Source of the DNA: Clostridium sp.
Lineage (GTDB): Bacteria > Bacillota > Clostridia > Lachnospirales > Lachnospiraceae
Reading direction: 5' to 3'
Assembly (NCBI GenBank): GCA_023667695.1
Contig: JAMOZY010000001.1
Location: 1 to 64,000 of the forward strand
Length of the DNA stretch: 64,000 nt
The notes beneath the pieces were generated by a model. That model was not told where the DNA came from. It did no database searches and saw only the letters and a list, made by a program, of their open reading frames with translations. Below, one piece after another: positions 50,195 to 58,300 of the stretch (positions are counted from its first letter, which is position 1; each line of letters begins with the position of its first letter). The position numbers were made by a program, and so were the translations under genes.

Positions 50195-50977
50195 ATGATT
50201 ACCAGTACATCAAATCCACAGATAAAGAATATAGTAAAGCTGCAAAAGAGCAGTAAAAGCCGGCGGGAACAGCAGGTGTTTTTAGTAGAAGGCATTCGTA
50301 TGTTTCGGGAAATACCGGAGGCTTTGCTGGTAAAGGCTTATGTGACGGAGGACTGGCTGGGAGAGCTTCCGACAGCATGGGAGGAAGGCAGACAGTATGA
50401 GTTAATCAGTAATGGCGTCTTAAAGGAGATTTCGGATACACAGACCCCACAGGGGATTTTGGCAATTGTAAGGCAGCAGACATATCAACGGGAAGAATTA
50501 TTAGGCGGTGGTTCGAAAGCCGGAAAGACTCCCTGTGTTCTGGTGCTGGAGAATCTTCAGGACCCCGGGAATCTGGGAACCATCCTTCGAACGGCAGAGG
50601 GCGCCGGCGTAACCGGAATCCTGATGAGTAAGGATACGGTAGATATTTATAATTCAAAGGTGGTACGTGCTACGATGGGAGCCATTTTTCGTATGCCCTT
50701 TCGGTATGAAGTCTCTATATCCGATGGCGTAGACTGGCTGAAGACACAGGGAATCCGGTGCTATGCAGCGCATTTGGATGGTGCCTGTCTGTATGAGTAT
50801 GATTTTCGGGATGCCTGCTGCTTTTTAATCGGAAATGAAGGGAATGGATTGACGGATACGCTGGCAGCACAGGCAGACCATTTTCTGCGAATTCCGATGG
50901 AGGGGAAGGTGGAGTCCCTGAATGCGGCTACGGCAGCAGCTGTGCTGATGTATGAGACGCTGCGGCAGCGGTTATGA
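50195..50977 (+). CDS. TrmH/SpoU-family RNA 2'-O-methyltransferase
   Basis: This 260-residue SAM-dependent enzyme has an N-terminal substrate-binding domain (TSTSNPQIKNIVKLQKSSKS, VFLVEGIRMFREI). The SpoU fold has three motifs: ENLQDPGNLGTILRTAEGAG, LIGNEGNGLTD and IPMEGKVESLNAATAAAVLM. The trefoil-knot family methylates ribose in rRNA or tRNA. The motif pattern fits the RlmB/YsgA type 23S rRNA enzymes; the exact target is not readable. It begins two bases after dnaE ends, so the pair is transcribed together. Confidence 0.93.
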   Translation: MITSTSNPQIKNIVKLQKSSKSRREQQVFLVEGIRMFREIPEALLVKAYVTEDWLGELPTAWEEGRQYELISNGVLKEISDTQTPQGILAIVRQQTYQREELLGGGSKAGKTPCVLVLENLQDPGNLGTILRTAEGAGVTGILMSKDTVDIYNSKVVRATMGAIFRMPFRYEVSISDGVDWLKTQGIRCYAAHLDGACLYEYDFRDACCFLIGNEGNGLTDTLAAQADHFLRIPMEGKVESLNAATAAAVLMYETLRQRL

Positions 50978-51010
50978 GATGTGTTGTAAGCTAAGAAGGA
51001 AAGGAACCGG

Positions 51011-51046
51011 AATCTTCATACATTTGAAGGGATATGTATGAAGATT
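51011..51046. repeat. Perfect 13-bp inverted repeat before the second degV
   Basis: AATCTTCATACAT pairs perfectly with ATGTATGAAGATT around a 10-base loop. No T tract follows on either strand, so it is not a typical terminator. A second, wider inverted repeat lies just after it: GATTTCTCAT (51060-51069) with ATGAGAAATC (51122-51131). Confidence 0.7.
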
Positions 51047-51187
51047 GAAAAAATCGGTGGATTTCTCATAGATAATGTAATACACTGTTACTATTCCGAC
51101 ATTTCGTAGAACGGATGGCAGATGAGAAATCAGCATGGTAGATGAAAGCGTAAATGACAGATTAAATGATTAGGAGCGAAGGATTGT

Positions 51188-52066
51188 ATGAAGAAGGTAG
51201 CAATTATAACAGACAGTAATAGCGGAATTACACAGATGGCGGCAAAGGAATTGGGAATCTATGTATTACCTATGCCTTTTACCATGGAGGAACAGGAGTT
51301 TTTTGAGGACATTTCCCTTACTCAGGAGCAGTTTTATGAAAAACTGGAAAATGATACGGAAATCGCCACCTCACAGCCTTCTCCGGAGTCTGTTACGAAG
51401 CTTTGGGATGATGTGTTACAGGAGTACGAAGAAATCGTTCATATCCCGATGTCCAGTGGATTAAGCGGAACCTGTCAGACGGCAATTCTGCTGGCAGAAG
51501 ACTATGACGGAAGAGTACAGGTCGTCAATAATCAGCGGATTTCCGTAACCCAGCGGCAGTCAGCGCTGGATGCAAGGGACTTGGCTGCCCAGGGCAAGTC
51601 TGCGGCAGAGATTACAGATATTTTAATGGCAACCAAAATGGATTCCAGCATTTATATTATGGTAGATACCCTGAAATATTTAAAAAAGGGTGGGCGTGTG
51701 ACACCGGCGGCAGCGGCGATTGGTGAAATCCTGCGAATCAAGCCGGTACTGCAGATTCATGGGGAAAAGCTGGATGCTTTTGCAAAGGCAAGGAATATGA
51801 AGGCTGCCAAGACGATTATGGTAAATGCCATTAAGAAGGATATTACAGATAACCTTGGTTCTATTCCGAAGGCAGAGGAGGAGCAGGCACCATGGCTTGC
51901 AATAGCCCATACACAAAATGAAGGAGAAGCCATAAAATGGCGGGAAGAGCTGGCAGAGGAATTCCCGGGCTATGAGATTCATATCGACCCATTGTCCTTA
52001 AGTATCGCCTGCCATATCGGACCGGGAGCGTTAGCATTAACCTGGACGAAACGGATATTGACCTGA
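51188..52066 (+). CDS. DegV family fatty-acid-binding protein
   Basis: This 292-residue protein starts MKKVAIITDSNSGITQMAAKEL, a typical DegV opening. TSQPSPESVTKLWDD, IPMSSGLSGTCQTAILLAEDYDG-like region and YIMVDTLKYLKKGGRVTPAAAAIGEIL are clear, as is the end CHIGPGALALTWTKRI. Such proteins present a bound fatty acid to a kinase. It differs from the degV near 24.4 kb. Its last stop codon lies inside the first bases of a family B repeat (copy B6), so the repeat sets the 3' end. Confidence 0.92.
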   Translation: MKKVAIITDSNSGITQMAAKELGIYVLPMPFTMEEQEFFEDISLTQEQFYEKLENDTEIATSQPSPESVTKLWDDVLQEYEEIVHIPMSSGLSGTCQTAILLAEDYDGRVQVVNNQRISVTQRQSALDARDLAAQGKSAAEITDILMATKMDSSIYIMVDTLKYLKKGGRVTPAAAAIGEILRIKPVLQIHGEKLDAFAKARNMKAAKTIMVNAIKKDITDNLGSIPKAEEEQAPWLAIAHTQNEGEAIKWREELAEEFPGYEIHIDPLSLSIACHIGPGALALTWTKRILT

Positions 52067-52147
52067 GGAGGGACCCAGCGAAGCTGGGAGGAGACCTTGG
52101 GTCGGCTTACAGGAATAAGGAGCTAAAGCAGGATATACCATGGACAT
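52061..52147 (+). repeat. Family B structured repeat, copy B6 (compensated outer and inner helices)
   Basis: The outer helix is GACCTGAGG (52060-52068) with CCTTGGGTC, so the terminal A-T pair of B1 becomes G-C. The inner hairpin is CCCAGC-GAA-GCTGGG, both arms changed together from B1 and B5. The purine loop AGGGA opposite AGGAGA is kept. The first bases supply the degV stop codon. Confidence 0.85.
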
Positions 52148-52185
52148 AGCCTGAGGAGGGACCCAGCGAAGCTGGGAATACCCCT
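52148..52185 (+). repeat. Family B structured repeat, copy B7 (truncated)
   Basis: GCCTGAGGAGGGA and CCCAGC-GAA-GCTGGG are intact; the right outer arm is replaced by AATACCCC, and the tail is lost. Confidence 0.75.
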
Positions 52186-52266
52186 AATCGAGGTAATGAT
52201 TGAGTTATGGTATAATTAATTTGTTGGAGGAACTCGACAAATTGGGATTTGTGGAGGTGGTGTAAA

Positions 52267-52431
52267 GTGATAGGTATATATTTTAGCGGGACAGGAAATA
52301 CACGGTATTGCGTTAACAAATTTTTGGAGTATTTTAATAATGGACTTCAATCAGAAATGACGAGTGGCGAAATCACAAGTGCGAAGGTGATACAATTACA
52401 CGATTTGGGTGAGTGCCGTAAAGCGGCTTAA
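52267..52431 (+). pseudogene. Truncated EFR1-type flavodoxin/ferredoxin gene (5' end only)
   Basis: From a GTG with GGAGGTGG 6 bases upstream, the frame reads VIGIYFSGTGNTRYCVNKFL. The FSGTGNTRYC stretch is the FMN-binding start of EFR1-type ferredoxins, which are normally about 250 residues. Here it stops after about 54 residues, with recognisable sequence ending near LHDLGE. The 3' end with the Fe-S cysteines is missing, and accessory genes with different composition follow. An extended -10 element (TGGTATAAT) lies upstream. The gene was probably cut by insertion or deletion at the island boundary. Confidence 0.6.
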
Positions 52432-52646
52432 ACTGGGGCTTTCCGTCCTTCCTGTCATTGAGAGACTGCTTTTGGAGAAGCTTTGCGGAGGAGTAATTTG
52501 CCGAAGAATCGGCAGATTGAAAACTGAAATGCACCCAACCTTACAACGAAATGTGGAAATTGTTACAAGGCGTGAAAGGCATTTTTTTTCATAAAAACTT
52601 CCCATAAAGGAATAAAATGACAGTATAGTGTTTAGAGAGGTGCTAT
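52432..52646. other. Non-coding stretch at the island's left edge
   Basis: Short frames here have no ribosome site or recognisable protein content. The region follows the break in the flavodoxin-type gene and precedes the small HTH gene. It may hold remnants of the inserted element, but no clear end repeat or recombinase fragment was identified. Confidence 0.4.
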
Positions 52647-52835
52647 ATGGATTATTTGACTACTATGGAAGTTGCAGAAAGATGGAAAATTTCAAGACGG
52701 CGCGTTTCCATCCTGTGCAAAGAGGGCAGGGTTAAAGGTGCTACATTAAAGGGGCATACTTGGCTTGTACCTTCGGATGCCAAAAAGCCGGATGACCTGC
52801 GAAGGGGGAATCGGAATGACGCTGAAGGCATTTAA
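52647..52835 (+). CDS. Small helix-turn-helix protein (excisionase/MerR-like)
   Basis: This 62-residue protein starts [20 protein letters not shown], followed by [20 protein letters not shown] and PSDAKKPDD. The pattern (T-x-E-x-A-x-x-W-x-I-S-x-R-R-V and G-R-x-x-G-A) is that of the small excisionase/MerR-like DNA-binding proteins that are common in Firmicute accessory islands. GAGAGGTG lies 5 bases before the ATG. The next gene begins inside its last codons, so the pair is co-translated and may act together. Confidence 0.82.
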   Translation: MDYLTTMEVAERWKISRRRVSILCKEGRVKGATLKGHTWLVPSDAKKPDDLRRGNRNDAEGI

Positions 52836-53337
52836 TGAGCTTGTGGAAGAAAAGAGCGAAACAGAATATACGGAGTGGTTTGACAGGCTCGCCAAGAATG
52901 AAATCTGCATCGGCGGAACCTTTATTCGCTGTTTTGTGATATCAAAGAGTAGGGTCGCTTTTCGTGATGCGACTGTTTACAAGGTGCAGGAGGAAAATGA
53001 AATCCGGGAATATGACAAAGAGGTGGACAAAGTGCGTCAAAGGATGATAGCGACTTATGACCGCCTCTATGTCATGAACCGATTAGCGATGCGTGAATAT
53101 GTTGATCTTCTCGAAACGAAGGACAGTATGGAACGACACTTAAAGAAAATCTCGGAATTGCCAGAGGGAACGATATGCTGTTCATTCTGTGGAAAGGAAC
53201 AGGATAAGGTTAAGAAGATGGTGGCGGGACCGAACAACATATTCATATGTGACGATTGCATAGATATTTGCAGCGAGATTATGGAAGAAGAAATGCCGGA
53301 TGATGAGAGATTTTCAAATTCCTCATCAAAGTCCTGA
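52816..53337 (+). CDS. Protein with ClpX-type C4 zinc finger
   Basis: This 173-residue protein overlaps the HTH gene by 20 bases; GAAGGGGG lies before the ATG. Its N-terminal 115 residues match nothing I know ([39 protein letters not shown]). The C-terminal part is a zinc finger of the kind found at the N-terminus of Clp[20 protein letters not shown] then [17 protein letters not shown], with Cys122, 125, 145 and 148. ClpX proper has this at its start followed by AAA+; here it closes a small protein. It may be a substrate adaptor or a ClpXP competitor. Confidence 0.78.
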   Translation: MTLKAFNELVEEKSETEYTEWFDRLAKNEICIGGTFIRCFVISKSRVAFRDATVYKVQEENEIREYDKEVDKVRQRMIATYDRLYVMNRLAMREYVDLLETKDSMERHLKKISELPEGTICCSFCGKEQDKVKKMVAGPNNIFICDDCIDICSEIMEEEMPDDERFSNSSSKS

Positions 53338-53405
53338 TTATTGGACAACATTTATGAGATAATGTAGGAAAAGTAGGACATATAAAACGAAAGGCGGGGA
53401 AAAAG

Positions 53406-54263
53406 ATGGCATACGGAAAATCGGTTAATCTGTTTCTTGTAAATGGAAAGGCGGACAGCCTTGTGGTGGCGATGCTCTCAAATTGGAACGCCACGGCACT
53501 ACGGATACCACGTATCGAAGTGTCCGACTGCAACAGGAGTGAGCTTCAACAGCCGGGAGTATATTTCCTTATCTGCACGGATCAGAACACGGGCGAGAAG
53601 TCCGTTTACATAGGGGAGTCCGATAATGTGCGGGCGAGGCTCATGCAGCATATTCAGGAGTACAATTCCGAAAAGGAAAAGTATTACTGGAATTCCGCCA
53701 TCTGCTTTACGGGGCCCACGCTTAATAAAACGCTGGTGCGCTACCTTGAGAAAAGGGCGGTTGAGATTGCCAAGGAGGTAAAGCGGTATGGCGTCCTTAC
53801 GATCCAGACGTTTTCAAATACCGTTATCTCGGAATACGATAAGGCGGCGATGGAGGAGTTCCTCGATAATATGAAGATTATCCTCGGAACGCTCGGCTGT
53901 GAGGCTCTCGAACCGCTTGACATACAGCCGGACAATAATAGTGTTTCGGAAAGCGACCGCCATTTCTATGTGTCGGTCGGCAATGTGACGGCAGAGGGCG
54001 AGGTCACGGCTGACGGATTCGTAGTATTCAAAGGGGCGACGATGAATGAGAGGACAAGCGATAAGTCGCTTGGGAAGAACGCTGCGGAGAAGCGGGATGC
54101 CATCATAGCAAGCGATAAGGTCGATAACCTTACAACAACGGAGAATATGCTCTTTACAAGCCCGTCGGCGGCTGCCGACTTTCTGATGGGGTACAGCGTC
54201 AGCGGTCCCGCCACATGGAAGGACAAGAACGGTGTTTCCTTAAAAGACAGGGCGGACTTGTGA
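53406..54263 (+). CDS. GIY-YIG nuclease-family protein with DUF4357 tail
   Basis: This 285-residue protein has an N-terminal region of about 50 residues, then a GIY-YIG domain (GVY at 51-53, YIG at 68-70, followed by ESDNVRARLMQH and YLEKRAVEIAKE). The C-terminal TSPSAAADFLMGYSVSGPATWKD matches DUF4357. This pairing occurs in stand-alone nuclease-like genes of accessory regions, often near restriction or phage-defence genes. GGCGGGG precedes the ATG. The codons are richer in GC than neighbours, which suggests transfer. Whether it cuts DNA is unknown. Confidence 0.85.
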   Translation: MAYGKSVNLFLVNGKADSLVVAMLSNWNATALRIPRIEVSDCNRSELQQPGVYFLICTDQNTGEKSVYIGESDNVRARLMQHIQEYNSEKEKYYWNSAICFTGPTLNKTLVRYLEKRAVEIAKEVKRYGVLTIQTFSNTVISEYDKAAMEEFLDNMKIILGTLGCEALEPLDIQPDNNSVSESDRHFYVSVGNVTAEGEVTADGFVVFKGATMNERTSDKSLGKNAAEKRDAIIASDKVDNLTTTENMLFTSPSAAADFLMGYSVSGPATWKDKNGVSLKDRADL

Positions 54264-54264
54264 T

Positions 54265-54623
54265 ATGGAAGATAAGAATGCATGGGTTGATAAGGATAAG
54301 ATATACGCCATCAGCCGAAACGGACAGCCGGCGGTTGAGATTGCGATGTATGCCGATCCCACTTTTTAGGATTTCAAAGGAATCTGCTACATGACGGCGG
54401 GCGAGGACACATGATAGAGGGGCATCTAGAAGAGAAAACCGGGACGGGCTTTACCTTTATCGCGGACAGTGAGGCTGGCGGTATGTGGGAATTTATCGAA
54501 GTGACATACGATAATTTCAAAAACGAGTATCACAAGATCGTCATCGGCGGGAAGAAGATAGTGGACGAGATATCGAACACGGACGAATTGACGGAATGGT
54601 ATCACAGGGAGTTTCCAAGGTGA
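54265..54623 (+). pseudogene. Decayed island gene with amber stop and frameshift
   Basis: From ATG the frame reads MEDKNAWVDKDKIYAISRNG and QPAVEIAMYADPTF, then hits a TAG that probably came from CAG. The same frame continues sensibly as DFKGICYMTAGEDT. It then shifts by two frames near 54410 and continues as IEGHLEEKTGTGFTFIADSE up to HREFPR. Together they make about 118 residues of one protein. Its family is unknown to me by name; it resembles small proteins of conjugative elements. It begins one base after the GIY-YIG gene, so it was once in the same operon. Confidence 0.65.
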
Positions 54624-54710
54624 TAGCCGATGGATGCCCATGCCGCACAAACAGGAGGAAGCGGATTGATATGAAATATAGTCAATAGGGTAGACACATT
54701 TTTGGAATTA

Positions 54711-54766
54711 TTTTGGTGGGGGCTGCTGCTCCTCGAATTTCTATTCGTTAAAGCGACAGCCCCAAA
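54711..54766 (-). terminator. Hairpin after the minus-strand island gene
   Basis: GGGGCTG pairs with CAGCCCC, with inner CGAAT/ATTCG pairing possible, directly after the stop of the minus-strand small gene. The T tract is poor, so a terminator role is tentative. Confidence 0.4.
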
Positions 54767-54767
54767 A

Positions 54768-54980
54768 TTACCACAGTTCAAGGCTGTCCTCTGCATCTAC
54801 CCACATCTGTAAATTTCTGTCAAGTGCCAATCGGGCATATTCAAGCGGTTCGTCTATTGCCAACGCATCTAACGCACATTGGGAACAAGGAGTAGTCCGT
54901 AATCCTTCTTCTGCCACATTACAGTCAATCCGCAGGATATACCCGTCAAAGGTTGTTACATCAACGCTGTTGTGGTACAT
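54768..54980 (-). CDS. Small acidic protein of unknown function, 70 aa
   Basis: Read on the minus strand, the protein starts MYHNSVDVTTFDGYILRIDC and ends LQMWVDAEDSLELW. It contains the Cys pair CSQC and the patch DEPLEYARLALDRNL. The beta-then-helix layout with RTTP and YARLAL resembles small accessory-element proteins, but I cannot name the family. There is no strong ribosome site. It faces the rest of the island, which suggests a separate origin. Confidence 0.5.
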   Translation of the reverse strand: MYHNSVDVTTFDGYILRIDCNVAEEGLRTTPCSQCALDALAIDEPLEYARLALDRNLQMWVDAEDSLELW

Positions 54981-55325
54981 ATTGTATTCTGCATATATGA
55001 ATCTCTATCTTATTTATCCTTTCTTTTAAGATTGCATTTTCGGAGAAATTAAGAAAGCATTTCAATCAGCCCTTTTCGCCCGATTTATCTTTTCCCACAA
55101 ATAAAGTATTGACAAATAATTACAAGGGAAAGTCCATAATAGACAGACAAATATAGGATTACTTCCAAACAATCAAATTATCTGACAATTAAATAAGAAT
55201 TTCTAATATATGGGACTTTACAAACCAGAAAAAATGCGTTAGAATGTGTTTGTTCGACGGGGAACGCTGATGGGCGTTCCCTATTTATTTTTAAAGAAAG
55301 TTTGAAACAGAAAGGGCGTATGATT
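54981..55325. other. Intergenic region upstream of gltB
   Basis: This AT-rich gap lies between the island's last minus-strand gene and gltB. TTGACA at 55109-55114 is followed by CATAAT at an unusual 20-base distance. CTGACA (55182-55187) with TAATAT 16 bases later is a more regular candidate promoter for gltB. A perfect hairpin then lies in the leader (described separately). No gene was seen. Confidence 0.5.
55260..55293 (+). promoter_or_regulatory. Terminator-like hairpin in the gltB leader
   Basis: GGGAACGC pairs perfectly with GCGTTCCC around TGATGG, and TATTTATTTTTA follows. It is about 45 bases before the gltB start. It may be an attenuator for gltBD or the end of a short upstream transcript. 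Confidence 0.55.
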
Positions 55326-58300
55326 ATGCAGGAGCTACATAGAACAGAAGCGAATCCGTGTCAGATTGGTATGTATGATTCCCGTTTTGAACACGATAAC
55401 TGTGGTATCGGTGCAGTGGTAAATATTAAAGGAATCAAGTCTCATAGCACAGTAGATAACGCATTAAAAATTGTTGAAAATCTGGAACACAGAGCAGGCA
55501 AGGATGCAGAGGGAAAGACGGGCGACGGTGTTGGTATTCTCTTACAGATTTCTCATAAATTCTTTGAAAAGGCCGGGAAGCAGATTGGAATCTCTCTGGG
55601 TGCGGAACGGGATTATGGAATTGGCATGTTCTTTTTTCCACAAGACGAAATGCAGCGGAACCAGGCGAAGAAGATGTTTGAAATTATCGTGGAAAAGGAA
55701 GGGATGGAGTTCCTTGGATGGCGGGAGGTTCCTACGGACCCGTCCATTTTAGGCAGAAAGGCATTGGATGTAATGCCTTGTATCCTTCAGGGCTTTGTGA
55801 AACGTCCAGAAGCTGTGAATAAGGGCTTGGATTTTGACCGGAAGCTCTTTATTGTAAGACGGGTATTTGAACAATCCAACGATAATACCTATGTGGTTTC
55901 CTTGTCCAGCCGGACCATTGTATATAAAGGAATGTTTTTAGTGGGAGAGCTTCGTCTGTTCTTTCATGATTTGCAGGATGCAGATTATGAATCTGCCATT
56001 GCTCTGGTGCATTCCCGGTTTTCTACCAATACCACGCCGAGCTGGCTGCGGGCGCATCCGTACCGGTTCATGGTACATAATGGTGAAATTAATACCATCC
56101 GCGGAAATGCAGACCGGATGTTAGCCAGAGAAGAAACCATGGAGTCTGAATATTTTAAAGGGGAAATGCACAAGATTACACCGGTAGTGGACCCGGATGG
56201 TTCTGATTCTGCACGCTTGGATAATACCCTGGAATTCTTGGTTATGAGCGGTATGGACCTGCCCCTTGCAGTGATGATGACCATACCGGAGCCATGGGAG
56301 AATAACCGTTATATGTCCCAGGCAAAGAAGGACTTTTATCAATACTATGCAACCATGATGGAGCCATGGGATGGTCCGGCCTCCATATTGTTTACAGATG
56401 GGGATTATATGGGAGCCGTTCTGGACCGGAATGGTCTGCGGCCGTCCCGTTATTATATCACGACGGATGATAATATGATTCTGTCCTCTGAGGTCGGGGT
56501 TCTGGATATACCTCCGGAGAAGATTCTGGTGAAGGACCGGCTTCGCCCGGGTAAGATGCTGCTGGTGGATACAGTAAAAGGAACCTTGATTGCAGATGAT
56601 GAATTAAAGGAGAAATATGCCCACCGTCAACCATATGGCGAATGGCTGGATAGTAATCTGATTACCTTACATTCCCTGAATATCCCGAACAAAAAGCCGG
56701 AGGAGTATTCTCCGGAGGAGCGGGCAAGGCTGCAAAAGGCATTTGGTTACAGCTATGAGGATTTGAAAAACCAGATTCTTCCGATGGCAAAGAACGGAAC
56801 CGAAGCCATTCAGGCTATGGGGATTGACAGCCCGCTGGCAGTATTATCGGAACGGCATTTACCACTGTTTCAGTATTTTAAGCAGTTATTTGCCCAGGTA
56901 ACCAATCCGCCGATTGATGCCATTCGGGAGGAGGTTGTGACTTCTACCTCCGTATACATTGGTAAGGAAGGCAATCTGCTGGAGGAGCAGCCGGAGAATT
57001 GTCATGTTCTGAAGGTACATAACCCGATTCTGACGAATACGGACTTAATGAAGATTAAGAATATGAATATACCGGGACTGAAGGTTGGCGTGATTCCGAT
57101 TACTTATTATAAGAATACTTCCCTGGAAAAGGCGGTGGAGCGGTTATTTGTAGAAGCGGACCGGCTCTATCGTGACGGCGTGAATATATTTATCCTTTCA
57201 GACCGGGGAGTCGATGAAAACCGGGTGCCGATTCCGTCTTTGCTGGCGGTTTCCGCTATGCAGCAGCATCTGGTCAATACCAAGAAGCGTACCTCGGTTG
57301 CTATGATTCTGGAAAGCGCAGAGCCGAGAGAGGTACATCATTTTGCAACTCTGCTGGGATATGGCGCTTCCGCCATCAATCCATATCTGGCACAGGAAAG
57401 CATACGGGAATTGATTGATAACAATATGCTGGATAAGGATTATTACGCTGCGGTAGAGGATTATAATTCTGCCATTATTCATGGAATCGTAAAGATTGCT
57501 TCGAAGATGGGTATTTCTACTATCCAGTCTTACCAGGGTTCCAAGATATTTGAAGCCATTGGCTTAAGCAGTGAAGTGATTGATAAATATTTTACGAATA
57601 CGGTCAGCCGGGTTGGCGGTATCGGGATTGCAGATATTGAGAAGACTGTGGATGCCCTGCATTCTGCCGCTTTTGATCCGCTGGGACTGGCGGTAAATAC
57701 CAGTCTGGATAGTGCGGGACTGCATAAGTTCCGAAGCGGTAAGGAGGAGCATCTGTATAATCCGCAGACCATTCATTTGCTGCAGGAGGCGACCCGAACC
57801 GGAGATTATAATACCTTTAAGCAGTATACCGCTTTGATTAATGATGAAACAAAGCCAAAGAATCTGAGGGGATTAATCGAATTTAATTATCCGGAGCAGG
57901 GAATCGATATCAAGGAAGTGGAGCCGGTGGATTCCATTGTAAAGCGGTTTAAGACCGGCGCCATGTCCTATGGTTCTATTTCCCAGGAGGCCCATGAGAC
58001 TCTGGCAATTGCAATGAATATCCTAGGCGGAAAGTCCAATAGTGGCGAAGGCGGTGAGGATATCGCACGGTTGATGCCGGGGGCAGATGGCAAAAACCGC
58101 TGTTCTGCCATTAAGCAGGTGGCTTCCGGACGGTTTGGCGTTACCTCCCGGTACCTGGTTAGCGCCAAGGAGATTCAGATTAAGATGGCACAGGGAGCAA
58201 AGCCGGGAGAAGGCGGTCATCTGCCGGGGGCAAAGGTATATCCTTGGATTGCGAAAACCCGTATGTCAACGCCGGGGGTGAGTCTGATTTCACCACCGCC

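Noticed and set aside
24005-52066. The two DegV proteins as a recent duplication
   Set aside because: Their sequences differ clearly along the length and they lie on opposite strands 27 kb apart, so they look like old paralogues, as is usual in Firmicutes.
14519-52185. Family B as a mobile-element end or OMEGA/HEARO-type guide RNA
   Set aside because: No transposase or TnpB/IscB-like gene adjoins any copy, and the conserved structure does not match what I know of those RNAs. The idea remains open to a database search.
52409-52594. A 61-codon frame just after the truncated flavodoxin-type gene
   Set aside because: It lacks a ribosome site, and neither strand gives a recognisable protein. It was left as non-coding edge sequence.
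55109-55140. TTGACA with CATAAT as the gltB promoter
   Set aside because: The 20-base gap is outside the normal 16-18 range. The CTGACA/TAATAT pair downstream was preferred as a tentative call.
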